Shown here: positions 56,266 to 63,764 of the stretch, in pieces
Position numbering within the stretch: the first letter of the stretch is position 1
How the letters are laid out: each line of letters begins with the position of its first letter
Assembly: GCF_902459775.1 (NCBI RefSeq)
Contig: NZ_CABPSQ010000001.1
Location: 744,001-808,000, forward strand
Reading direction: 5' to 3'
From: Pandoraea captiosa
GTDB taxonomy: Bacteria; Pseudomonadota; Gammaproteobacteria; Burkholderiales; Burkholderiaceae
DNA: 64,000 nt
Notes under the pieces: generated by a model
What the model was told of the DNA's origin: nothing
What the model saw: the letters and a program-made list of their open reading frames with translations, nothing else
The model's database searches: none
Position numbers and translations under genes: made by a program

Positions 56266-57106
56266 GCCCGACGACGCGAAAGACAAGCCATCGACACCAT
56301 CGACACCATCGACGACATCAAGCGGCGACACGACGTTGGGCAAGATGTTGCGCGATGGTTCGCTACACCACAAACCGCCGCACGCGCTGCGAGTGCGCCT
56401 TCGGGACGAGCTCGTCAAGGCGGGGCGAATGGCGGATCAGGCAGCGTCGACGTCATCGTCGAACACAGCGCCGCAGCGCGAGACGCCGCCCCCCGGGGCC
56501 GTACAGCCCGGACAGCCCACAGGGAACGTACGGCCCGCACAGCCCACTGACGCCGCATGGGGGCCAAGCCTCGCGCCGTGGTTGTTCGGCGGTGCGGGCG
56601 GCGCGATCCTTGGCGGACTTGCGGTAGCGATGGCGTTGCTCGTCGGACGTCCTCCGGCGCCAGCGTCCGCTCCCGAGGCTCAGGCGCCGACCGGCCTGCA
56701 ACCGCAGGAAATCGTGTCCAGTCACGTTCGCGCGCTGTTGTCGCAGCATCCGCTCGACGTCGTTTCGACCGACCGGCACACGGTCAAACCGTGGTTCAAC
56801 GGGCGTCTCGATTACGCGCCGCCGGTCGTCGACCTCGCGGACAAGGGCTTTGCGTTGGCAGGAGGGCGTCTTGACTACGTCGGCGGGCGCACGGTGGCCG
56901 TGCTCGTCTATCGCACCGACCAGCATCCCATCGATCTTTACGTGTTCCCCGCGCGCGACAAGGCGTCCGCCGCCCCGACGATCACGGGGGCGGACGGCTA
57001 CGCGATTGCGCGTTGGCGACGCAATGGAATGACCTACTGGGCGATTACCGACGCTGAGCCGTCGCATCTGCGAGTTTTCGTGGAGGCGTTGCAGGCCGCG
57101 AACTGA
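56258..57106 (+). CDS. Anti-sigma factor, membrane-anchored
   Basis: Probable inhibitor of the preceding ECF sigma, 282 aa. The cytoplasmic N-terminus starts with three 9-bp-encoded Pro-Ser-Thr repeats, followed by a short basic helix region and a Pro/Gln-rich linker. One transmembrane helix (WLFGGAGGAILGGLAVAMALLVG, about residues 107-130) and a ~150-residue periplasmic domain complete it. The periplasmic part (FNGRLDYAPPVVDLADKGFALAGGRLDYVGGRTVAVLVYR) resembles the RskA/ChrR-linked transmembrane regulators seen beside cupredoxins. No HxxxCxxC zinc motif. Confidence 0.88.
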   Translation: MNKPDDAKDKPSTPSTPSTTSSGDTTLGKMLRDGSLHHKPPHALRVRLRDELVKAGRMADQAASTSSSNTAPQRETPPPGAVQPGQPTGNVRPAQPTDAAWGPSLAPWLFGGAGGAILGGLAVAMALLVGRPPAPASAPEAQAPTGLQPQEIVSSHVRALLSQHPLDVVSTDRHTVKPWFNGRLDYAPPVVDLADKGFALAGGRLDYVGGRTVAVLVYRTDQHPIDLYVFPARDKASAAPTITGADGYAIARWRRNGMTYWAITDAEPSHLRVFVEALQAAN

Positions 57107-57150
57107 TATCGTGACGGCTGCTCGTGCCCAGCCCCCGATGGAGTGGATTC

Positions 57151-57993
57151 ATGTCGAAGAACCAGCCCGCTGTCACCTCGAACACCTCAAACACTATTAG
57201 CGCGCCGGCAAATCCGGCGTGGCAGGCATCGCAGTACGTCAAGTTCGAAGACGAGCGCACACGTCCCGTGCGCGATCTCGTCGCCGCCATTCCCGAGTTT
57301 CCCGGCCGCGCCGTCGCGCGTGTCGTCGATATCGGCTGCGGCCCCGGCAATTCGACCGAAGTGCTTGCCGAGCGCTATGCGCAGGCCGAAGTGCATGGCC
57401 TGGACAGCTCGCAGGATATGGTCGACGCGGCACGCAAGCGTTTGCCGCAGTTTCACTTCGACGTGGCCGACATTGCCGATATCGGCACATGGAACGACGG
57501 ACCGTTCGACGTGATTCTGGCGAACGCGGTCCTGCAGTGGCTGCCCGACCACGAAACGCTGTACCCGCGTCTGATCGAATGTTTGGCGCCCGGTGGTTCC
57601 CTCGCGGTGCAGACACCGGACAATCTCGACGAGCCTGCGCATCGTCTGATGCGCGAGGTCGCGGCCGACCCGCGCTGGGCAGGCAAACTCAAAGGGGCCG
57701 AGCGCACCGCGCGTCACGGCGCCTCGTTTTATTTTCCGATGCTTCGTGCGCTTTGCTCGCGTGTCGACATCTGGCGCACCACCTATTACCACCCACTCGC
57801 AGGCGGCGCCCCGGCAGTGGTCGAATGGTTCAAGGGCAGCGCGCTGCGCCCGTTCCTTGCCCGGCTCGACGACGCCTCGCGCCACGCCTTCCTTGACCGA
57901 TACACCGAGGAAGTAGCGAAGGCTTATCCGGCATTGGCGGACGGCACCGTCCTGCTGCCATTCCCCAGGCTCTTCGTCGTGGCGACACGCTGA
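57151..57993 (+). CDS. tam: Trans-aconitate 2-methyltransferase-like protein
   Basis: SAM-dependent methyltransferase that in E. coli methylates trans-aconitate to relieve TCA inhibition (EC 2.1.1.144). 280 aa, slightly longer than E. coli Tam, mainly from an N-terminal Asn/Thr/Ser tail. Motif I RVVDIGCGPGNSTEVLAER, then GLDSSQDMVDAARKRLP, then NAVLQWLPDHETLYPRLIE and LAVQTPDNLDEPAHRLMRE, all typical of Tam. The ATG at 57151 gives a sensible start; an in-frame GTG at 57124 would add nine codons. No operon partner. Confidence 0.9.
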   Translation: MSKNQPAVTSNTSNTISAPANPAWQASQYVKFEDERTRPVRDLVAAIPEFPGRAVARVVDIGCGPGNSTEVLAERYAQAEVHGLDSSQDMVDAARKRLPQFHFDVADIADIGTWNDGPFDVILANAVLQWLPDHETLYPRLIECLAPGGSLAVQTPDNLDEPAHRLMREVAADPRWAGKLKGAERTARHGASFYFPMLRALCSRVDIWRTTYYHPLAGGAPAVVEWFKGSALRPFLARLDDASRHAFLDRYTEEVAKAYPALADGTVLLPFPRLFVVATR

Positions 57994-58026
57994 TCGACCC
58001 TGCCTGCGGCGCGCGCCGATGCACGT

Positions 58027-58056
58027 GACGCACCAGCCCCCGGGCGGTGGTGCGTC
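58027..58056. terminator. Hairpin between tam and the AraC-type regulator
   Basis: 9-bp perfect arms (GACGCACCA and TGGTGCGTC) with a 12-base loop, 33 bp after the tam stop and 22 bp before the regulator ATG. No T-run. It may end the tam transcript or act as an operator. Confidence 0.4.
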
Positions 58057-58077
58057 GCCCGGTGTAAAGTAGCGGGC

Positions 58078-58995
58078 ATGGATGCCGTGTTCCAACCCCT
58101 CCTGCCATTTCAGCCGTTTCGCAACGCCCCGTTGTACTGGCGCTCGTCGCTCGTACCGGGCGGCGATATGCTCACGGCCGAATACAACGACCATACCTTT
58201 GCGCCGCATTGGCACGATGCGTATACGTTCGCGTGCATCGTGGCCGGGGCGGAACGTTACGCTTATCGCGGCAGAGAACATGTGGCGTATGCGGGATCGA
58301 TTGCCATCATCCATCCCGGCGAAGTCCATACCGGGGCGCGGGAGACCGATTTCGGCTGGCGTTATCGCGTGTTCTATCTGCCGGTCGGATTCGTCCAGGG
58401 GGTGCAGCGGCAGTTGACGAATCCCCTGGCGGGCATGTCCGAGGCTACGGCCACCACGGCCGCAGTCGACGCCACGGCTGCCGACGACGCCATGCCGTGG
58501 TTCGGCGAAGACGTCATCTACGACACACAGGCCATGCAATGCCTGCTCGAAGCGCATCGCCTGCTTCAGATCGGCGCGGATCCCTTGCTGGCTGAAAGCG
58601 TATTGATCGAGGCCGTGTCGATGATGCTAGTGCGGCACGCGAAGGCGCATATGCCGCATACAACGATGCATCGCGATGCGGTACGTGTCGAGACGATGAA
58701 GGCGAGGTTATCGGCCGATCTCACGGAATCGTTGTCGCTCACGACGCTGGCCGAAGCCGTCGATCTCTCGCCATTTCACGCGGCGCGATTGTTTTCCCGG
58801 GAGACGGGGATGGCCCCCCACGCGTGGCGAAATCAATTGCGTTTGTCGCGTGCGCTACCGGCGCTGCGTGCCGGTATGTCCGCCACGGACGTGGCACTCG
58901 CGCAAGGCTTCAACGATCTGTCGCACTTTACGCGGCACTTCCGTCGCGCGTTCGGCGTGTCGCCCGGGAAGTGGAGCGTGCGTCCGGGCGCGTAA
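58078..58995 (+). CDS. AraC-family regulator with N-terminal cupin domain
   Basis: Transcription regulator, 305 aa. The N-terminal AraC-binding cupin has HWHDAYTFACIVAGAERYAYRGREH and the IIHPGEVHTG metal-site-like segment. An Ala/Thr-rich insert lies around residues 120-137 (SEATATTAAVDATAADDA). The C-terminal double HTH has LTTLAEAVDLSPFHAARLFSRETGMAPHAW and ALAQGFNDLSHFTRHFRRAFGVSPG. Its last 68 bases overlap the 3' end of the opposing LysR gene. Targets are unknown; relatives often control an adjacent transporter. Confidence 0.93.
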   Translation: MDAVFQPLLPFQPFRNAPLYWRSSLVPGGDMLTAEYNDHTFAPHWHDAYTFACIVAGAERYAYRGREHVAYAGSIAIIHPGEVHTGARETDFGWRYRVFYLPVGFVQGVQRQLTNPLAGMSEATATTAAVDATAADDAMPWFGEDVIYDTQAMQCLLEAHRLLQIGADPLLAESVLIEAVSMMLVRHAKAHMPHTTMHRDAVRVETMKARLSADLTESLSLTTLAEAVDLSPFHAARLFSRETGMAPHAWRNQLRLSRALPALRAGMSATDVALAQGFNDLSHFTRHFRRAFGVSPGKWSVRPGA

Positions 58996-59899
58996 TCTTC
59001 GACCGAGGCTCCTGCGCAGCTTCGTGGACCCACGTCAGAAAATCCCGTAACGGTTTCGATTTGTCGGCGTCGCGCGGCACGAGCGTGACGTAGGTCGCGC
59101 CGTCTGTCTGAATCTCGGGGAAGGGCATGACGAGGCGCCCGGCAGCCAGTTCGCGATCGAGGGTGGGCGTGCAGCCGATGCCCAGCCCCAGTCCGTCGAC
59201 CACCGCTTGCAGACTCACGTGATAGTGATCAAAGCGATGGAACCGCACCGGGCGCAACGCGCTCACGCCGGCGGCTGCCAACCAGGTTTCCCAGTCGCCG
59301 ACACGCGTTTGCGTTGCAACGAACGTGTGTTTCGCGATGTCCCTCAAGCGCCTCACGGGCAGGGTGGCCAGCAGCGACGGGGCGGCTACGACGCTCGCGC
59401 GCTCGGTGAATAGCGTTTGCTTGTCGTAGGGCTCCCACGCCGGGCGTGGCGGCGGATCCCGCCGGATCGCCACATCGAATCCCCCGCGAAACGCCGGGTC
59501 GGCGCTGCTCGACGTGGTGACGACGACTTGCACGTCAGGATGCGCCGCGTGAAAACCGGGAAGGCGCGCCATCAGCCAGTGCATGGCGAGCGTGGTTTGC
59601 GCATTGACACGCACCACGCGCGTCTGGGGCGCTTTGCCGAAGCGCAGCGCGGCGTCGCCGATGAGATCGAACGCGGCGCTGATCTCGGCGGCGAAGGCAC
59701 GCGCGTGATCCGTCGCGACATTGCGCTGCCCCTGGCGAACGAACAACGTTTGCCCGAGCCAGTCCTCCAGCAGCGCAATCTGACGGCTGACGGCCCCGTG
59801 GGTAATCGACAACTCCTGCGCCGCAGCGCTCAGGCTCTCGGCACGTGCTGCGGTTTCGAAAATCCGCAGGGCATGTAACGGTGGCAATTGACGCGACAT
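58928..59899 (-). CDS. LysR-family regulator, GcvA-like, divergent from a TauE/SafE permease
   Basis: 323 aa. The N-terminal HTH is LHALRIFETAARAESLSAAAQELSITHGAVSRQIALLEDWLG (about 8-48), of the GcvA/AmpR branch, followed by the effector-binding domain. The C-terminal ~25 residues (PRSKITRPDARSTSRATRRTRDG) are an unusual basic Ser/Arg/Thr extension that lies on the AraC-type gene's opposite strand. It is divergent from the permease gene, with a TGTGA/TCACA dyad between, so it probably controls the permease. Confidence 0.92.
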   Translation of the reverse strand: MSRQLPPLHALRIFETAARAESLSAAAQELSITHGAVSRQIALLEDWLGQTLFVRQGQRNVATDHARAFAAEISAAFDLIGDAALRFGKAPQTRVVRVNAQTTLAMHWLMARLPGFHAAHPDVQVVVTTSSSADPAFRGGFDVAIRRDPPPRPAWEPYDKQTLFTERASVVAAPSLLATLPVRRLRDIAKHTFVATQTRVGDWETWLAAAGVSALRPVRFHRFDHYHVSLQAVVDGLGLGIGCTPTLDRELAAGRLVMPFPEIQTDGATYVTLVPRDADKSKPLRDFLTWVHEAAQEPRSKITRPDARSTSRATRRTRDGSAA

Positions 59900-59944
59900 T
59901 CCCGACCCATATCAAGCGACGTTCCGGACCCCGGCCGGACTTAT

Positions 59945-59961
59945 TGTGACTTTTTATCACA
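59945..59961. promoter_or_regulatory. TGTGA-N7-TCACA dyad between LysR and the TauE/SafE gene
   Basis: Perfect 5-bp arms around a 7-bp AT-rich centre, containing a T-N11-A LysR core (T47/A59 of this stretch). It sits 45 bp from the regulator start. It also looks like a CRP site, but the spacing is one base too long, so a LysR operator is the simpler reading. Confidence 0.5.
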
Positions 59962-60071
59962 GAAGGGCGGCGATTTTGTCGATGGTGTGAGCGAACGTCA
60001 TGTTTTATCGTCACGACGAGGTTCACATGCGGACATGCGATGTGAGCGAAACGATATTCGATGAGGACGGG

Positions 60072-60824
60072 ATGCTGGCAGGGCTTCTGGCGGGACATGC
60101 GTGGGGCATGGTGATGATTGCCATTGTGGGGACGGCGGCGGGCGCGGTGAGTGGAGTGGTCGGCACCGGATCATCGATGATGTTGCTGCCCGTGCTCGTC
60201 TATACGTATGGCCCCAAGCAAGCCGTGCCGATCATGGCTGTCGCAGCGGTGGTCGGCAACCTGTCCAAGGTATTCGCGTGGTGGCGCGAGATCGACTGGC
60301 GTGCGGTGCTCGCCTACTCGGCGCCCGGCGCGCCTGCGGCAGCGCTCGGGGCAAAAACCTTGTGGAGCTTGCCGTCGACCGTGGTGGATGTCGCGCTAGG
60401 GGTGTTCTTCATCGCGATGGTGCCGACACGCCACTACCTGCGTCGCCGCCAGTGGCGCCTGTCGTTGTGGCAGTTGGCACTCGTGGGCGCCTTCATCGGT
60501 TTTCTGACCGGTATCGTACTGTCGACCGGGCCGCTGAGCGTGCCCGCATTCGCGGCGTATGGCCTGTCGGGCGGCGCGTTCCTCGGCGCGGAGTCCGCGA
60601 GCTCGGTTTTCATCTACGTGGCCAAGGTCGCGATGTTCTCGGGGCTCGGCGCACTGCCGCCACAGGCGTGGGCCAATGGCCTGATCGTCGGTATGACGCT
60701 CATGTTGGGCACGATGCTCGGCAAACGCTTCGTGCTAGGCATGCGCCCGAACGTCTTTCAGCGCCTGCTCGACACGATGCTGATCGTCTCGGGCGGGGTC
60801 ATGCTGAGTGCGGCGTGGCGATGA
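60072..60824 (+). CDS. TauE/SafE (DUF81) family permease
   Basis: Inner-membrane protein of the TauE/SafE family, associated with export of sulfite, sulfoacetate or related organic anions. About 250 aa, eight helices in two similar halves, each beginning with a small-residue-rich helix (GTAAGAVSGVVGTGSSMMLLPVL and GFLTGIVLSTGPLSVPAF). The start is uncertain: ATGs at 60000, 60027 and 60072 all have some ribosome-binding sequence. I chose 60072 because the first helix begins right after it. The end overlaps the opposing LysR gene by 26 bases. Probably under the divergent LysR. Confidence 0.9.
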   Translation: MLAGLLAGHAWGMVMIAIVGTAAGAVSGVVGTGSSMMLLPVLVYTYGPKQAVPIMAVAAVVGNLSKVFAWWREIDWRAVLAYSAPGAPAAALGAKTLWSLPSTVVDVALGVFFIAMVPTRHYLRRRQWRLSLWQLALVGAFIGFLTGIVLSTGPLSVPAFAAYGLSGGAFLGAESASSVFIYVAKVAMFSGLGALPPQAWANGLIVGMTLMLGTMLGKRFVLGMRPNVFQRLLDTMLIVSGGVMLSAAWR

Positions 60825-61764
60825 CGCCGGGACGCCCGCCGCCACGCGAGCACGTTCCGGGCGCAGGCGCTTCACTCCCGTGGGCCTCGCCAAGCAGCCA
60901 TTCGGCAAACGCCCGGATCGGCCCTTGACTTAGTGCCATGGGCTCGGGGAGTACGAGGCAGAAGTTTTTCGACACTGCCGTATCTTCCGGCCATGGCGCG
61001 ACCAGCCGGCCGTCCTCCAGTTCTGCGCCCACGTAAAGGCGCGGCACGAGTGCCACCCCCAGTCCGGCTATCGCCGCTTCGATCAGCATGCCGTGAAGGT
61101 CGTACCGCGCCCCGATGGCCGAATTGGTCAGGGCGATACCGACGGCCTGCGCATAGGTCTGCCAGGCGTCCGGGTTTTGGCGTCGATGCAGGCGTGGCAG
61201 ATCGTCCAGCGAGGGGTTTGCCCCGGCCTGCGCCAACAGCGACGGACTACAGACGGGAATCAGGACTTCTTCCAGCAACGGATGCAAATGCATGCCCGCC
61301 CATGCCGGATGCTCGAAATGAATGGCCGCGTCGAACCCGCTTCCCGCCAGCAGGAACGGTTCCATGCACTGCGCGATGTGCACCGTGATATTCGGATACC
61401 GGTCCTGAAAGTGCTTCAGGCGCGGGATCAGCCAGCGCGTGGCGAACGTTGGCGTTGCGGCGATATCGAGGCTCGCGCCCTCGACGGGTTGCCCCATCAG
61501 ATAGAGACTGTCTCGTTCCAGACGGTCCAGAATCTCGCGGACTTGTACGGCGTAGCGCGTGCCGTTGGGCAATAGCCGCACCCGGTTCCCCACGCGCTCG
61601 AAAAGAACGACGCCCAGGAACGCCTCCAGTCGGCCGATTTGCCGACTCACGGCCCCCTCGGTGCGGGCCAGCTCATCGGCCGCACGCGCGAAGCTGCCGT
61701 GTCTGGCGGCGGCTTCGAAGGCGAGCAGCGCGGAGTGACTGGGAATCTTGCGTCGTATGGACAT
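60799..61764 (-). CDS. LysR-family regulator, GcvA-like, divergent from a three-gene cassette
   Basis: 321 aa. HTH LLAFEAAARHGSFARAADELARTEGAVSRQIGRLEAFLG (about 13-50), then the substrate-binding domain with TPTFATRWLIPRLKHFQDRYPNITVHI. A ~25-residue low-complexity tail (HGSEAPAPGTCSRGGGRPG) ends within the 3' end of the permease gene. It is divergent from the 61903-63673 cassette, with a near-perfect 10-bp dyad between them, so it is the likely cassette regulator; its inducer might be the cassette's substrate. Confidence 0.92.
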   Translation of the reverse strand: MSIRRKIPSHSALLAFEAAARHGSFARAADELARTEGAVSRQIGRLEAFLGVVLFERVGNRVRLLPNGTRYAVQVREILDRLERDSLYLMGQPVEGASLDIAATPTFATRWLIPRLKHFQDRYPNITVHIAQCMEPFLLAGSGFDAAIHFEHPAWAGMHLHPLLEEVLIPVCSPSLLAQAGANPSLDDLPRLHRRQNPDAWQTYAQAVGIALTNSAIGARYDLHGMLIEAAIAGLGVALVPRLYVGAELEDGRLVAPWPEDTAVSKNFCLVLPEPMALSQGPIRAFAEWLLGEAHGSEAPAPGTCSRGGGRPGVIATPHSA

Positions 61765-61794
61765 GGCGTCGCGTGTCGTCTGTGTTAGCTTGAG

Positions 61795-61820
61795 TAAATG
61801 TCACTGAGAGGTGCCATTTA
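61795..61820. promoter_or_regulatory. 10-bp-arm dyad, candidate LysR operator for the cassette
   Basis: TAAATGTCAC and GTGCCATTTA arms (one mismatch) around a 6-bp centre. It lies 30 bp from the regulator start and 83 bp from the first cassette gene, a typical LysR autoregulatory and activation position. Confidence 0.5.
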
Positions 61821-61902
61821 TTCGTTATGAAGGCGGAAATCCGAAGATTAGCATTACGTTACTGCAATGAAAGCGCGAATGCGCATCTATTGAGAGCGAC
61901 GA

Positions 61903-62439
61903 ATGCCGATGATCTACACCGTGGAATGCAGCTTTGCCGATCCTGCGAGCGAAGCCGAATGGAACGACTTCTACAGCCTTGAAAAGCTGCCTGCCCTGAT
62001 TTCCGTGACGGGTTTCTACACATCGCAACGCTTCCGGGCCGTCACGCGAGGGTGTCCCGAGTACCTGGCCATTCATACGATCGACGCACTGGCGGTACTT
62101 ACCGGGGACGAATATCGCCACAAGGGCGGCGGCAACTTCGCCCGGTGGCAGCAACACATCACGGACTGGCATCGGAATCTTTACGGCGATATTGGCCTCG
62201 CCCCGGCAGTCCGTGCCGCGGAGCGCCTTGCGCTGTGTTCCGAAGGCCCCGAACCGCTCGTCGAGATGGGGCTGGCGCCCATCGCCATGCGGGCGGTGGC
62301 GTTGGAGAAGTCTCCGGAACAGCGGTGGCTGGCGGTGCTGCCCGAGCGCGATGTCCACCGGTTTGCGCATCCGCCGCAAGGCGTTCACTGCTACGCCCCG
62401 ATGGGCGAGCAACTGACCAGCGCGCGGTCGCAGGCCTGA
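61903..62439 (+). CDS. Uncharacterised protein, possible dimeric alpha/beta-barrel (EthD-like)
   Basis: Function unknown, 178 aa. The N-terminal half fits a ferredoxin-like/EthD-type barrel: a beta-strand start (MIYTVECSFADP), then EWNDFYSLEKLPALISVTGFYTSQRF, which recalls EthD proteins with a pattern of charged helix and VPGF-like strand. The C-terminal half (VEMGLAPIAMRAVALEKSPEQRWLAVL) may be a degenerate second copy. It is first in a tight run: one base separates its stop from the next ATG. Similar proteins occur beside aromatic or lactone catabolic genes. Confidence 0.75.
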   Translation: MPMIYTVECSFADPASEAEWNDFYSLEKLPALISVTGFYTSQRFRAVTRGCPEYLAIHTIDALAVLTGDEYRHKGGGNFARWQQHITDWHRNLYGDIGLAPAVRAAERLALCSEGPEPLVEMGLAPIAMRAVALEKSPEQRWLAVLPERDVHRFAHPPQGVHCYAPMGEQLTSARSQA

Positions 62440-62440
62440 G

Positions 62441-62767
62441 ATGCCGAACGTCACCTTCTATCTGCCGGCGGGACAGATGCCGCCGCCCGCCGCGCTCAAT
62501 GCGCTTTCGAACGAGTGTGTCGCGCTGTGCACCGACGTGCTTCGGGCGGCGCTTGAGAACATCCACGTCGTGTACGTGGACGTTCGGCACGGGCACGGGC
62601 GTCCCGCCTTCGCGGAAATCCAGTATCGGGCCGAGCCGTTTCGTACGCCGCAGGTCATGGCCCGGTTCATGGAGGCGCTGGATCACGCCATCGTCCGACA
62701 TGTCGGTCTCACGGCGCGTATCCGGTGTTTCGGTTACGACGCGTCACATATTTACGCACGTCACTAG
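62441..62767 (+). CDS. Tautomerase-superfamily-like protein
   Basis: 108 aa. The N-terminus MPNVTFYLPAGQMPPP would, after Met removal, expose Pro1, the catalytic base of 4-oxalocrotonate tautomerase-like enzymes. The rest fits a double beta-alpha-beta unit (ALSNECVALCTDVLRAALENIHVVYVDV, then FAEIQYRAEPFRTPQVMARFMEAL), twice the 62-residue 4-OT monomer. No known substrate; the assignment rests on Pro1 and length. Its ATG is one base after the previous stop, so it is co-translated. Confidence 0.7.
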   Translation: MPNVTFYLPAGQMPPPAALNALSNECVALCTDVLRAALENIHVVYVDVRHGHGRPAFAEIQYRAEPFRTPQVMARFMEALDHAIVRHVGLTARIRCFGYDASHIYARH

Positions 62768-62791
62768 CGGCAACGCATCAGGAGTCGAAAG

Positions 62792-63673
62792 GTGTCAGAA
62801 CATCAGTTTCCCACGCGGCAGGTCGGCGACTTCACTGTCACGGCAATCAGCGATGGCTATCTCGCGGCCAGCCTCGACTTGTTGTCGAACATCGACGCAG
62901 CCGAGGCCGATCGCATGCAGCGCAGCGCTGGCGAGCAGACGCCGGCAGCCATTCATATCAACTGCTACGTGCTGCAAGGCGCGGGCCGAACGATACTCAT
63001 CGACAGCGGTGCAGGCGGTATCCGGCAATGGGGCGGACACTTGCGCGCCAATCTGGCGCTCGCCGGTATTGCGCCGCAGACCATCGACACCGTGTTACTC
63101 ACGCACGCGCATCCCGATCACGTCGGCGGGTTGATGACGCCGCTCGGGGAGGTGGCGTTTCCGAATGCCGAACTTGTCGTGGATCAGCGCGAACTTCGTT
63201 TCTGGCAGGACGACGCGAATCTCGCCCGGGCGAGCGAGCGCGCACGTGGCAACTTCCAGATCGCACGGGCAGCGTTTGACGGTTACCGGGAAAAACTGCG
63301 TCCGTTCCGTCCGTTCTCACAGGGCGAGGTGCTGCCCGGCATCCGAGCCGTTTCGCTCCCGGGGCACACCGAAGGGCATACGGGTTATCTGGTCGAATCG
63401 AACGAGTCCGCCGCATCGGGCAACGCGGGTCTGCTCGTCTGGGGCGATATCGTGCATTTTCCTCACATCCAGATTCAGCGGCCTGACGTATCGATCGCCT
63501 TCGATCAGGACTCGTCCGTGGCCGCCGACACGCGCGCGCGTCTGCTCGACCGTGTGAGTGCAGACCGGCTGCTGATCGCCGGGATGCATCTGGGCGAGCT
63601 CGGATTCGCGAGCATCCGACAGACGAACGGCGGCTACGGGATCGAGTACTGCGTCGAGGAAGGCAGCGAATAA
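62792..63673 (+). CDS. Metallo-beta-lactamase-fold hydrolase
   Basis: MBL-superfamily enzyme, 293 aa. Zinc motif H105-x-H107-x-D109-H110 (LLTHAHPDHVGG), third His in LPGHTEGHTGY, bridging Asp in LVWGDIVHFPHIQI and last His in IAGMHLGELG, a complete two-metal site. Lactonase, glyoxalase II-like or alkylsulfatase-type chemistry is possible; the context suggests a ring or lactone opened by the other cassette products. It starts with GTG behind AGGAG. The stop codon is the first base triplet of a 12-bp repeat array. Confidence 0.9.
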   Translation: MSEHQFPTRQVGDFTVTAISDGYLAASLDLLSNIDAAEADRMQRSAGEQTPAAIHINCYVLQGAGRTILIDSGAGGIRQWGGHLRANLALAGIAPQTIDTVLLTHAHPDHVGGLMTPLGEVAFPNAELVVDQRELRFWQDDANLARASERARGNFQIARAAFDGYREKLRPFRPFSQGEVLPGIRAVSLPGHTEGHTGYLVESNESAASGNAGLLVWGDIVHFPHIQIQRPDVSIAFDQDSSVAADTRARLLDRVSADRLLIAGMHLGELGFASIRQTNGGYGIEYCVEEGSE

Positions 63674-63718
63674 GGCCGCGAGTAAGGCCGCGAGTAAGGC
63701 CGCGAGTAAGGCCGCGAG
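63671..63718. repeat. Four exact 12-bp repeats starting at the MBL gene stop codon
   Basis: Unit TAAGGCCGCGAG, four identical copies. Because the unit begins with TAA and is 12 bp long, it gives four consecutive in-frame stops. The unit's reverse reads as a Thr-Arg-Gly-Leu repeat in the opposite frame, but no gene is evident there. Confidence 0.9.
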
Positions 63719-63764
63719 TCATACAGCGAAGACGCAGGCCGGGGCTGAACCCTGCGCGGTGCGC

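Noticed and set aside
59945-59961. CRP-binding site
   Set aside because: The TGTGA/TCACA arms fit, but the spacing is seven and not six; a LysR T-N11-A reading fits the neighbouring gene better.
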